64,000 bases of DNA from Linanthus parryae. Taxonomy: Eukaryota > Streptophyta > Magnoliopsida > Ericales > Polemoniaceae. Positions within the stretch are counted from its first letter, which is position 1. Every line of letters begins with the position of its first letter. Of the stretch, positions 21,635 through 32,723 are shown one piece after another. A program made the position numbers and the translations under genes. The DNA lies in contig JALGPY010000035.1 of assembly GCA_023055425.1 (NCBI GenBank), positions 611,501-675,500 on the forward strand. The letters run 5' to 3'. A model generated the notes under the pieces. The model was not told the origin of the DNA. It made no database searches and saw only the letters and a program-made list of their open reading frames with translations.

Positions 21635-22551
21635 CTACACAGGTGGCTTGGCACCCCGTGCCATCTCTTCCAGCTTCCTCTGCTGGGTCCTCAACACAAC
21701 ACGATGGACTTTGTCTTTTGGAACCGGTGGCTCATCACCAACCACCTCAGAACTCTTGTGCACTGATTGCACGGCCACTGGCATATGTGTCTTCTCTTGA
21801 GGCTGTTGTGGAGTCGTCTTAGAAACCCGGAAGGTCTCCCACGCATTATTGATCCTCATGATCAATTCTCCGTTCTCAACATCAATGAGAGTCCGACTGG
21901 TAGCCAGAAAGGGCCTACCGAGAATGATCGTAACATCTCCCACAGGCATCTCAAGAATCACAAAATCTGCAGGGATAATAGAATTTCCTACCTTTACCAA
22001 TACGTCCTCTACTACACCAAAGGCTCTCTTGCAAGATTTGTCCGCAAACTGAAGGTTGATCCATGTGGAACGAGCTTCTACTCCCAGATTTTGAAAGACT
22101 GAAAGTGGCATCAAGTTGACACTAGCCCCCAAATCACATAGGGTCTTCCCCGTGTAAGCTCCTCCCAAATTAGCTTCTAACACAATGCTTCCCGGATCCT
22201 TCTGTTTTTTAGGCAAACCATGCATCACACATGAGCTCACCAGCTCAGTCAAGTCTACTGTCTCAAAGTCCGGCACCGCCCTCTTTCCTGAAATTGCATC
22301 CTTCATATATTTGGCATATTTAAGCATCATCTTGACTGCTTCAATCAATGGAACATTGATATGAAACTTCGAGAAAATCGATAAGAATATCTTGTACTCC
22401 TCAGAGTCATCTTTCTTCTTTCTTGTCTGAAGCGGATATGGGAGATTCTTAGATAAAGAGGGTGTTGGTGGTGTTACCTCATCATCAACATGCTGGGTCA
22501 CGCCCTTTGGTTGGGGGATCATGAAAGGGGTCTTGTCAAAGACCTCATGCT
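21635..22551 (-). pseudogene. E1 gag C-terminal part and aspartic protease
   Basis: Reading leftward from the E2 insertion edge: HEVFDKTPFMIPQPKG, NLPYPLQTRKKKDDSEEYK, FHINVPLIEAVKMMLKYAKY, then the protease with CDLGASVNLMP (D-L-G-A-S active site as in other Athila elements), [22 protein letters not shown] and IDVENGEL. The frame ends EEMARGAKPPV and stops where pol would continue in E3. The family cleaves its polyprotein in the particle. This segment is open, but its own gag start is now 26 kb away beyond E2. Confidence 0.82.
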
Positions 22552-23828
22552 CCCTATGAAACAGCCCGAAGGACCACGGTTCACAGCTAGTGCAACTCAA
22601 CCAAAATCCAAGTACATTATTTATAAATAAAAGGAGAAAACCCTCCAACAACGTTTCGAAACAAAGAAATAACATTGAAATAACATCGTCTGAAATGTCT
22701 AAGTGATGAAAATGAAAACTAAACTAAACTTTATTTGCAGCTAGACTAATCTTCACCATGTGTGCGCGTTTCCCCCACCTCAAAGCCAACCTGCGGGTTT
22801 TACAATGGACAAAGCCGACCGCAGGAAAATTTTAAGTCAGTAAAAACTGAGTAAGAGCATACTACAGCACGTGAAAACAGATGATTGGGCTCTAACTAAT
22901 ACAAGTTTAAAAGCAAGCTTTAAAAGAAATGGAATTAGAATCGTAACAAGTAACCGAACCATTTAATTGGATATTAATTCAGCTGAAGCACATAAGGCCC
23001 AGCAGGAACGATGTATTCAGAGAGGTCACGATGCAATATAAAACATCATCAATAGAGGTGCCTCTTGGGATATCACAAATCCCATTTCACCCAGAGCGTT
23101 AAGGGCTACCCTACGCAACCCCGCTCAACCACATAGCTAAAAGACCTTAAGTGTCGACACCCCTATACTGTTGTGACCCACATTAGCATATGTAGTACTC
23201 TATAGCTTTCACAATAAATGACCCCCCGCTACCTCAGCACATCGGTGCATATTGGCCACCACAGGGGCGGGTACGTAACCGCTATGGATTACCCCCGAGG
23301 AGGTTCGCGTCCTAGCGCCTCCGGCCTTAGCCTCCACACACATCCTCTGAACATCGCCCTATTTCTATTAGAGTGAATTAAACTTCCATGTTTACAACTT
23401 TACCCATCGATTTCCAACCAGTAGTTTCCACAAATACTTTCCAAATCAGGGGTTTGAATAAGTTCATCACAGGATATATATAAAACATGTATAAAGACAT
23501 TTTCACAAGTAATCACATTTTGAGAGTAAAAACTGTACATATGAACTTACTTGGATCGAAGGAAGCTCGACACACAAGCAAGCAGAACTAATAGTCGTAG
23601 CACATATCCTCAACAAACTGATCGCCTACGAAGTCGGAATTTACAATAGCCACATAATCCTAACATTAATTCATATTCATTTGCACGACAAATGTAAATA
23701 CAACAACGCCCTATATGCCAATGCAATCCAATTTCCTCAACAAGTTCACAATTCAATTATTCCCCCAAAATCATTAAACGACTCTCGTATTAGAAAGAAA
23801 TGATAAGTTATAAAGTTTTGACAATAGC

Positions 23829-23910
<82 letters not shown>
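23829..23910. repeat. (AAT)n microsatellite in E2 3' LTR
   Basis: About 27 units; the matching tract in the other LTR (47674-47731) has about 19, so it has changed length since insertion. Confidence 0.9.
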
Positions 23911-23912
<2 letters not shown>

Positions 23913-25050
23913 AAAACATTAAAACAAACTTTAACTACTTAATTATATTCTTAAAATCTATTTACAACTAGTTATTAAGAAAAGAGTGTAATAAACAAAG
24001 ATGATATTAGTATTAAGGAAATGCTAATTTTACTTATTAAAAGAGTACAAATTTATTTACAAAAAGTAGATCTTAAAATAAACACATGATATAAAACTAT
24101 ATAATAACTTAAGAAATAACACTTTGATTTTATTAATAAAGCTCTTCTTATAAAAATTTATACTATAAACTTATATTTATTTTCACGTTTAAAGAAACTA
24201 ATTTACTATAATTGATATTAATTAAAAAAATTCAAGTTATAGATAAATAGCAAAATAAAGAAAACAGATTTTAGTTAACATCGAAAGCCTCCCCCAAAGT
24301 ATCTGCAAGTGTACAAAACAGCCCCAACAGTTTATCAATTGCCAAAAATCCCCCTAAAAGACAACACTGTAATAGTCATCTTCTTCTTCTTCTTTCGCCT
24401 AACACCCCTTCCACTGTAACTTCAACCCAGCACAACACACACACACACACAAGTATGATCATACGAAAATGGATAGAGGATATGGGGACAATCATGAACC
24501 AAAATGAGAATTCAGAAAAGGGGTTCTCGTGATTTACCGATCGGAGAAGATGAAGACGAACAAGGGCGGCGACGATTGTGATGTCGCTGCTGCTGCTACC
24601 AGCGGTGGTCGCCGGAGATTGAGGACGGAGTGGCGAGAGGAAGAAGGGCGGCGTCGAACGAAAAGAAGGACGAGAGGTCGCCGGGTTTGCGTCGGCGGTT
24701 CTCGGGTCGGAATCGGGTCTGTGCCAAAACAGAGCCGGAGATGGCTCTGTTACTTCCTGGTGGTTTCGCCGGGATGAACGGAAGCTGGAGGCGAGTTGGT
24801 GGGGGTGGTTTTCGCCGGGATGAATGGACAGTGGTGGTGGTGATGCACGGTGGTGAGTACTGAAACAGGGGAGTGGGTTTCTTCCTCTGCTTCGGCAAAA
24901 CAGAGAGTGCGGGTGAGATGAAGTGATGAGGGAGAGGAAGAGGGTTGATTTATGCTGACTATGGGTGGAAGTTGAGGGAGATGTGGGTGAATTCGTGGGG
25001 GAGAAATGGGCGACGTGAGAACAGGGTTTCTTCCGATCAAACCGATCGGC

Positions 25051-25051
25051 G

Positions 25052-25077
<26 letters not shown>
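25051..25077. repeat. (GA)n microsatellite in E2 3' LTR
   Basis: About 13 GA units. The tract at 48870-48906 in the 5' LTR is about 10 bases longer. Confidence 0.9.
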
Positions 25078-25082
<5 letters not shown>

Positions 25083-25432
25083 TTCTCCACCTGTTTATAG
25101 TAAAGACACTTTAACCCCCCAAACCTAGTTTGAGAAACTACAAATGCATCCCCCAATTTCAAAAAGAATGATTTTAACCTCAAATAATTAAGAATAATAC
25201 CCTAAATACCCTATTAAAATATAGGGGTATTACATCATCTTCCCCTTAAAACAACGCTCGTCCTCGAAGCGTAAAACAATATATTCCCCAACTAAAACAT
25301 CGCGACGATATGCAAGATGCAGATGTGATTCTAATGCACATGCCAACAAAACAACTACGAAGGAATCCTACACAAGACAAGTGGATTGAGGTCATCTTCC
25401 CCTTAAAAGGAGTGACGTCCCCGGCACTCAAA

Positions 25433-25939
25433 TTATACCTGATCGAATAGGTGCGGGTAACGCTTCTTAATGTTGGCCTCGGTTTCCCACGTTGCTTCCT
25501 CCGTGAGATGGTTCGACCAAAGAACCTTAACCAACGCAGTGGACTTGGTACGGGTATCCCTAGTCTTTCGATCTAAGATTTTGATTGGTTGCTCCTCATA
25601 GGTCAGGGACAGGTCTAACTCAACAGGCTCGGGATCAAGAATATGGCTAGGATCATGAATATAAGGCTTGAGTTGGGATACATGAAAAACATTATGGACT
25701 CGACCAAGGTTGTTAGGAAGATTAAGGCGATAGGCTACCTCTCCGATCCGATCCAACACTTCATAGGGTCCAATGAACTTGGGACTCAGCTTCCCCTTCT
25801 GGTTGAAACGCATAACGCCCTTCGTAGGAGAGACCCTTAGGAACACTTTGTCACCAACCTTGAACTCCAATGGTCTTCTCTTCAAATCTGCGTAAGATTT
25901 CTGTCGATCCTGAGCTGTCTTCATCCTTTGTTGAATCAT
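25433..25939 (-). pseudogene. E2 integrase C-terminus and chromodomain
   Basis: Begins MIQQRMKTAQDRQKSYAD directly after an in-frame TGA that replaces a conserved arginine codon. It continues with the integrase GPY/F-type segment (KGKLSPKFIGPYEVLDRIGEVAYRL), LPNNLGRVHNVFHVSQL, and ends with a chromodomain (LTYEEQPIKILDRKTRDTR, VKVLWSNHLTEEATWE, RYPHLF). The chromodomain binds modified histones and steers insertion of chromoviruses into heterochromatin. Confidence 0.88.
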
Positions 25940-26938
25940 TCAAATCTGGTTCGTCGACTCCTCAATCAATTGTGGTCCTAAAATCACCGTCTCGCTAATG
26001 TCGCTCCAACACAAAGGTGTCCTACACTTCCTTCCATACAACGCCTCATAAGGTGCCATCCCTATGCTGCTATGGTAGCTATTGTTGTAGGAGAACTCAA
26101 TCAGTGGAAGCTTGTCCACCCATGATCCTCCAAAGTCCAATATGCAAGCTCTTAGCATGTCCTCCAGTGTTTGGATTGTCCTTTCGGTTTGCCCATCTGT
26201 AGCTGGATGAAATGCTGTGCTAAACCTTAGTTCTGTTCCCATAGCTTTCTGTAGCTCCTTCCAAAAATGAGACAAGAAATTTGGGTCTAGATCGGAAACA
26301 ATTGAACTAGGCACTCCATGTAACCTCACTACATTCTTAATGTACGCATCGGCCCTCTTTTCCATGTCCCACGTATCTTTCATGGGATTGAATCTTGCTG
26401 TCTTTGTCAGTCGATCAACTACTACCCAAATCTGGTTAAGTCCATTAGTCAAAGCTGGCAAAGCCGTAACGAAGTCCATTGAGATGGAATCCCATTTCCA
26501 TACTGGAACTTCTAACGGTTGCAACATTCCTCCTGGTATTTTGTGCTCGAACTTAACCTTCTGACACGTCAAACATCGAGATACAAAATCTGCAACTTCC
26601 TTCTTCATACCCTTCCACCAAAAGTTCTTCTTCAGATCCTTATACAGCTTGTCTCCTCCTGGGTGTACGGAATACGGCGTATTATGAGCTTCCTTCATGA
26701 TTTTCTCCTTCACTTCCGCACATTTAATCGGAATACACCATCTTCCTTTGAACTTTACACTGTCGTCTTCCTCGACCTTGAAATCGAGTGCTTCGCCCTT
26801 CTTGATATTTTCCTTGATCTGTTGCAGAAACGCGTCCCCCTTCTGTCCTTCCTTGATCTCAGCAAAGATATCCGGAACTATCGACAAATTGCATAACATG
26901 CTACTTGTCATCCCTTTCACACAAACCTCAATCTCCAA
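25940..26938 (-). pseudogene. E2 integrase core
   Basis: Zinc-binding part with HPGGDKLYKDLKKNFWW and CLTCQK, then the catalytic core: SMDFVTALP, IVSDLDPNF, and FHPATDGQTERTIQ, with the usual 35-residue spacing between the second Asp and the Glu. The S-D-L-D-P-N-F segment deviates from the common SDRDPRF. It is separated from RNase H by TAG at about 26939-26941 (likely CAG originally) and from the C-terminal part by TGA at 25940. Confidence 0.9.
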
Positions 26939-26941
26939 TTT

Positions 26942-27478
26942 CTAAAATTCTTCATAAAGTTTACGCGGAAAAACCCATAAGGAATTCACCGTGTGATTTG
27001 TCTTTCGACTCAAAGCATCCGCCACTACATTGGCTTTCCCTTCGTGGTATTGGATTTGCAAATCATAATCCTTTACCAATTCTAACCACCTTCGTTGACG
27101 CATATTTAGCTCCTTCTGGGTAAATATGTACTTCAGACTCTTGTGATCCGTGAAGATCTTGAAAGTCGTTCCGTACAGGTAGTGTCTCCATATCTTCAAG
27201 GCAAACACTATATCAGCTAACTCCAAATCATGGGTAGGATAGTTCTCTTTGTAGGACTTTAGCTGCCTAGAAGAATACGCTATCACTTTCCCACCTTGCA
27301 TCAAAACACATCCTAAACCGTGCTTCGACGCATCACTATAGACTTTAAACTCTCCTCATTCAGTAGGCAATGTCAACACAGGTGCTGACGTCAACCTATC
27401 CTTTAGCGTTTGAAAAGCTTCTTCACACTTATCATCCCATACGTACTTGCTCGACTTCTTCATTAAGGCCGTCATAGG
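26942..27478 (-). pseudogene. E2 RNase H
   Basis: The continuous part (26942-27304) has [20 protein letters not shown], the [16 protein letters not shown] helix and [14 protein letters not shown]. The preceding stretch, up to 27478, contains the RNase H start ([13 protein letters not shown]) with in-frame TGA codons near 27357 and 27480, so two nonsense mutations lie between RT and RNase H. Confidence 0.85.
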
Positions 27479-28006
27479 TCACGCAATCTTCGAGAAATCC
27501 TTTACAAACCTTCGATAGTATCCTGCCAATCCCAAGAAACTTCTTATCTCAGCCACACTCTTTGGTGTTGGCCAGTCCTTCACTGCCGCTACCTTACCTG
27601 GGTCTACTGACACTCCTTCCTTGGATATTATGTGTCCTAAGAAAGGCACTCTATCCAGCCAAAACTCACACTTCGATAACTTCCCATACAACTTCTCTTC
27701 CCTTAGAGTTTCCAACACTTCTTTCAGGTGTTGTTCATGCTCCTCCTTTCCCTTAGAGTAGATTAGAATGTCGTCGATGAACACGACAACAAACTTATCC
27801 AGAAACTTCTGCAACACACGGTTCATCAACTCCATGAACGCTGAAGGTGCATTTGTCAAACCGAATGGCATCACTGTAAACTCGTAATGACCATATCGAG
27901 TTCGAAATTCTGTCTTAGGAATATCCTTCTCGGCTATCCTAAGTTGGTGGTACCCTGACCTCAAATCAATCTTAAAAAAAGGTATCGGCTCCTTGTAGTT
28001 GATCAA
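27479..28006 (-). pseudogene. E2 reverse transcriptase palm/thumb
   Basis: [40 protein letters not shown], the catalytic [12 protein letters not shown], and [18 protein letters not shown]. All Ty3-type RT signatures are present. The start is offset from the previous ORF by a homopolymer: seven T where six restore the frame, near 27973-27979. Confidence 0.92.
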
Positions 28007-28996
28007 ACAAGTTGTCGATCCTGGGAAGTGGGTACTTGTTCTTGACGTTCACTCCATTTAACTCACGGTAGTCTATGCAAAGCCTTAGACTTCCGTCCTT
28101 CTTCTTCACGAACAAGACTGGTGCTCCGCAAGGTGAGACACTAGGTTTAATGTAACCCTTATCTAATAGCTCCTTAAGTTGCTCCTTCAACTCCTTCAAC
28201 TCAGCTGGTGCCATCATGTATGGCGCCTTGGAAATAGGTCCTGTCCCAGGCACTAAGTCGATTTGGAAATCTACTGCTCTCTTTGGTGGCATCCCAGGAA
28301 GTTCCTCCGGAAACACATCTGGAAAGTCTCTCACTACTGGAATATCTTCCAATTTATCTCCTTCTTTCTCATGATTGTGGATCGTACAGAGGTATGCCTT
28401 ATGCCCTTTCTTAACTTCCGAAAGAATGGTTAAGGCTGACACAATTCGGATGCTAGGTCCGCTCGTTATACCCCTATAGGATAGACGCTCACCTTTCAGC
28501 CCACGAAACCTAACTTTTTGGGCGGCACATTCTATGGTCGCCTTATACTTGCTAATCCAATCCATCCCCAAGATAACATCTAAGCTGCCCAAATCGAAAA
28601 GGATAAGGTCTGATGGAAGTTCAACACCTAGGATTTTTAGTTTGACTCCAGGGTACACGGTCTTGCACGATGTGACTTCCCCATTAGGGGCAGAGATAGA
28701 AACAGATATAGGTTTGGGATTTGGTAATTCTAGTTTCTTAGCAAAAGAAGATGAAATGAAAGAAAATGTGGCTCCAGAATCAAATAAGACATATGCAGGG
28801 GTAGAGTGGATAAGGAATGTACCAGTCACTACGTTGGCCTGCTCCGCTTGTGTCTGGTTCATCACGTTGATAGTCCCTGCCTTGCTGTTGCTTGTGGCTG
28901 CTGGTGCCGTAGTTCCTGCTGCTGTGGATGCGGATCCAACATTGCTCCCCTGGGTTCGGTTGCTGTAACCATTCCCTCCTTGCCAGTTTTTGCCCC

Positions 28997-29044
<48 letters not shown>

Positions 29045-29219
29045 AACCTCCGTTGTTTCCATTGCGGTAACCTCCACCCTGCTGGTAATTCTGCTGGTTT
29101 CCGCCATACTGATTGCCACCGTTGTAGTAGTTACCCCCACGGTTAGGACCATTGTTTCCCCCAGAGCGGTTCACAACATTCCCATTATTTCCACCTCTGT
29201 AGTAGTTGCCCCCATTGTT
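27972..29219 (-). pseudogene. E2 Gag tail, protease and RT fingers
   Basis: After a frameshift near 29220 the frame carries an Asn/Gly-rich linker with a poly-Asn run coded by the GTT repeat. Protease follows ([16 protein letters not shown]), then the connector with [18 protein letters not shown] and RT fingers ([40 protein letters not shown]). It ends at a frameshift at the T run of 27973-27979. Confidence 0.9.
28998..29043 (-). repeat. GTT/AAC repeat coding poly-asparagine in E2 Gag
   Basis: About 15 perfect trinucleotide repeats inside the Asn/Gly-rich linker between zinc knuckles and protease. Length changes here add or remove Asn without breaking the frame. Confidence 0.9.
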
Positions 29220-30222
29220 ATTTCCTTTGAGGCCTCGTTTTGCACTCGAATCTCCGGTGTCCCAATTTTCCACATGCAAGGCAATTAACCTTGTTTCCTC
29301 GGCAGTCTGTCCCCGGATGGTTATTCCCGCATCGGCTGCAGTTGTAGACTCGAATCTGTCCCGGACCTCCATTATTGTTTCGACCACCATTCTGATTGTT
29401 GGAAATAAAATCTGGACGGTACTTCTTATCTCCGTTATTGTTCCCAGCATTACGGTTTTGGAATTTAGGTGTCGCCGGTGCTTCAGGCTTCCTCTTCTTG
29501 CTTTCCTCGAGATTCTCGTCGATCATGGTTTGGACGTCTTGGGCTGCTCCGTAGGCATCCATGAGGGTGTTAAACCGGGCTGCTGCCAAGGCCATTCAAA
29601 GCTGGAAGTTCAAACCTCCCAAAAATCTTTTGATCTTCTTTGTCTCAGTTGGAACGAGTTCCCTGCCAAATCTCATTAGCTCCATGTACTTCTTGTGATA
29701 TGCGTAGAGGCTATCACTTCCTTGTTTCAGGTTCATGAACTCCTTGAACTTTCTATCCTTGACATAGTCGGGATAGAAACGTTCTCTTAGTGCTGCTTTT
29801 AGCTGCTCCCAATTAAATCCCTCTTGGGTACGTAATTCGTCCCCCTTAGCTGACCACCAATCATCTGCTTCCTCCTTGAAGTAGTAAATCGCCACCTCGA
29901 CGCGTTGATTCTCAGGGCAGCGACTAGACCTTACGGCTTTCTCAAAGTCCCTTATCCAATTCTCTAGGGTAGTGGGGTTGTCTGTCCCATAGAAGAAATC
30001 TGGGCGGAGTTCAGCTACTTGACTCATCATAAACCCCCCTCCATTGTGGGTGTTGTGGAGGATTTGGGTAAGAGCTAGCGTCGCTTGCTGCATATTCCGA
30101 AATTCAATCGGGTCCACTGGTGGGACTTGTCCACCCTGATTTGGTTGGTTTCCTGGTTCCATCATTGCTGGCTGGTTTAAACGAGTCCTGGTATAGTAGC
30201 GGTGAGGATTTGTGTATCGCAT
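29218..30222 (-). pseudogene. E2 Gag (capsid and zinc knuckles) with an in-frame stop
   Basis: Starts MRYTNPHRYYTRTRL at 30222. The retrotransposon gag domain spans roughly residues 75-190 (FFYGTDNPTTLENWIRDFEK, AIYYFKEEADDWW, FNWEQLKAALRERFYPDYVK). A TGA at 29596-29598 interrupts it (QL-stop-MALAAARF, consistent with CGA to TGA). Downstream are two zinc knuckles, [13 protein letters not shown] and [14 protein letters not shown], a double-knuckle arrangement seen in Tekay/Del-like chromoviruses. Confidence 0.88.
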
Positions 30223-30453
30223 TGTACCTTATGAATTAACGTACTTAATGAAATTCTAACTCGATCATACACATGAGAGACATAATATAAAATAACCATG
30301 CATTTATTGATTCAAATACCACACAAAATTCACATAAGGAACTCAACCAACAACTAATCCAACATAAAAGAACATATGGAATCAAAATTCTAATACTAAA
30401 CGTTCTCACTTGTAGCGAAAGAAATAAAAAAATAACCCCTAATGGAAAGAACA

Positions 30454-31190
30454 TCATATCGGGGAGTCGTACTCGTCATCTGTAACACACTCGGGACCAG
30501 TTCCACCTAAGGTCACAGGATAGGTTTGAGGTGTGTAAGTTGGTTCATCATCTCTCAACATATCAGGTTGATCATCACCCATAACCAAGTGTGCAAGCGA
30601 TGGCTCAACGAGTTCGACCTCGTGCTCTTCATACATTCCATCGTCTTCCTACTCATCCTCCATGTCCTCATCCTCGTCTTGCTCCTCTTCTGGGTCCTCT
30701 TCAGGCTCGTATTCTTCCTCCGGATCCTCTTCTGGGTCCTCTTCAATTTCGTCGGCTTGGTGCTCGGCGTCCTGTGCCACCTCCCGGGGCATTGGTGGAT
30801 GTAGCAATTCTTCCATCTGGCACCAAAGCTCTAAGTGGTTCATCCAATAGTGATCATAATCGCGATGCTTGTACTTGGTGACATTAGGCACCATTTGACC
30901 CCATATATTCCTAACAAACAAGTCGTCGTATCTTCCCTTGAGGCTCGTCCATAAGGCTCATCTGGTAGACCGTTGATGATGTAACAGCATATCTTCAGTG
31001 GGTAGGCGTGGATTTCTTTTCCATGTGGGCTTTGGCTCCAAGCACGGCACAGGTTTCGTACATAAGTAGAATACTCTCCTATCGTCTCTTGCCCCGCGAG
31101 GTATGTGACATAGCGCGGCGCGTGAGCAGGTGTGAGGTCAGCAGGGGCTGGGATGGGTGGTCTAACCGCGGAATCAGGTAGGGCAGCCAT
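30454..31190 (-). pseudogene. E2 leader ORF upstream of gag (unknown protein)
   Basis: Between the primer site and gag, a reading frame starts MAALPDSAVRPPIPAPAD at 31190. It has a compact segment (YVTYLAGQETIGEYSTYVR, AYPLKICCYIINGLPDEPYG, FVRNIWGQMVPNVTKY) and a strongly acidic Glu/Asp/Pro repeat tail (30649-30780), and ends TDDEYDSPI at 30454. A frameshift near 30940 and one in-frame TAG near 30647 break it. I do not recognise the family. Codon continuity on either side of the lesions suggests it was once a real protein. Confidence 0.55.
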
Positions 31191-31571
31191 CTGAAAGAAG
31201 AAAAGAAGAAGTCTCAGAAATGTTCTAAACCCACACATCACTTAATATCTCAATGGAAATTTAATTTAAACAATCTAAAGAACTAAACAGAAATTTTCAC
31301 AAATTTTGATTAACCAATACAGTAATATCCACATGACGAGACATGAAGTAATACACATATGCCACATAAGAATCTCCAAACAACGGGAACTCAAGCATTC
31401 ACCAATGAAAAACAAGAATATTGCTAAGCTACCCCAAACCCCGGCTTGTTTAATTTTATTATCAGTTTTAGTTGTCCTACGTAAATTTTAAATTTCTTTC
31501 GAAAATGTTTTTAAAATTAGATTTATCTTTATTAAAGGAAAATGGAGAATCGCACTAGCTTAGAACCGTCG

Positions 31572-31583
31572 GCTCTGATACCA
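31572..31583 (-). other. E2 primer binding site, tRNA-iMet
   Basis: gctctgatacca on the plus strand, two bases from the LTR start at 31586. Confidence 0.93.
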
Positions 31584-31585
31584 AC

Positions 31586-32723
31586 TGAAACAGCCCGAAG
31601 GACCACGGTTCACAGCTAGTGCAACTCAACCAAAATCCAAGTACATTATTTATAAATAAAAGGAGAAAACCCTCCAACAACGTTTCGAAACAAAGAAATA
31701 ACATTGAAATAACATCGTCTGAAATGTCTAAGTGATGAAAATGAAAACTAAACTAAACTTTATTTGCAGCTAGCCTAATCTTCACCATGTGTGCGCGTTT
31801 CCCCCACCTCAAAGCCAACCTGCGGGTTTTACAATAGACAAAGCCGACCGCAGGAAAATTTTAAGTCAGTAAAAACTGAGTAAGAGCATACTACAGCACG
31901 TGAAAACAGATGATTGGGCTCTAACTAATACAAGTTTAAAAGCAAGCTTTAAAAGAAATGGAATTAGAATCGTAACAAGTAACCGAACCATTTAATTGGA
32001 TATTAATTCAGCTGAAGCACCTAAGGCCCAGCAGGAACGATGTATTCAGAGAGGTCACGATGCAATATAAAACATCATCAATAGAGGTGCCTCTTGGGAT
32101 ATCACAAATCCCATTTCACCCAGAGCGTTAAGGGCTACCCTACGCAACCCCGCTCAACCACATAGCTAAAAGACCTTAAGTGTCGACACCCCTATACTGT
32201 TGTGACCCACACTAGCATAGGTAGTACTCTATAGCTTTCACAATAAATAACCCCCCGCTACCTCAGCACATCGATGCATATTGGCCACCACAGGGGCGGG
32301 TACGTAACCGCTATGGATTACCCCCGAGGAGGTTCTCGTCCTAGCGCCTCCGGCCTTCGCCTCCACACACATCCTCTGAACATCGCCCTATTTCTATTAG
32401 AGTGAATTAAACTTCCATGTTTACAACTTTACCCATCGATTTCCAACCAGTAGTTTCCACAAATACTTTCCAAATCAGGGGTTTGAACAAGTTCATCACA
32501 GGATATATATAAAACATGTATAAAGACATTTTCACAAGTAATCACATTTTGAGAGTAAAAACTGTACATATGAACTTACTTGGATCGAAGGAAGCTCGAC
32601 ACACAAGCAAGCAGAACTAATAGTCGTAGCACAAATCCTCAACAAACTGATCGCCTACGAAGTCGGAATCTACAATAGCCACATAATCCTAACATTAATT
32701 CATATTCATTTGCACGACAAATG
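31586..32723 (-). repeat. E2 5' LTR, left part
   Basis: Matches 22557-23695 at about 99 percent by eye and is interrupted after ttgcacgacaaatg by E3. Its last five bases (32719-32723, aaatg) are the E3 target duplication. Confidence 0.93.

Larger units (their letters stand above)
22557..25234 (-). repeat. E2 3' LTR (2678 bp)
   Basis: Uninterrupted copy. It contains an (AAT)n tract at 23829-23910 and a (GA)n tract at 25051-25077 next to a GC-rich block. Next to it inside the element, the minus strand reads aaggggaagatga, the polypurine tract. Confidence 0.93.

Noticed and set aside
28806..29288. Plus-strand frame rich in Val/Cys opposite E2 gag
   Set aside because: Antisense shadow of the GTT/AAC repeat and the Asn/Gly linker of Gag.
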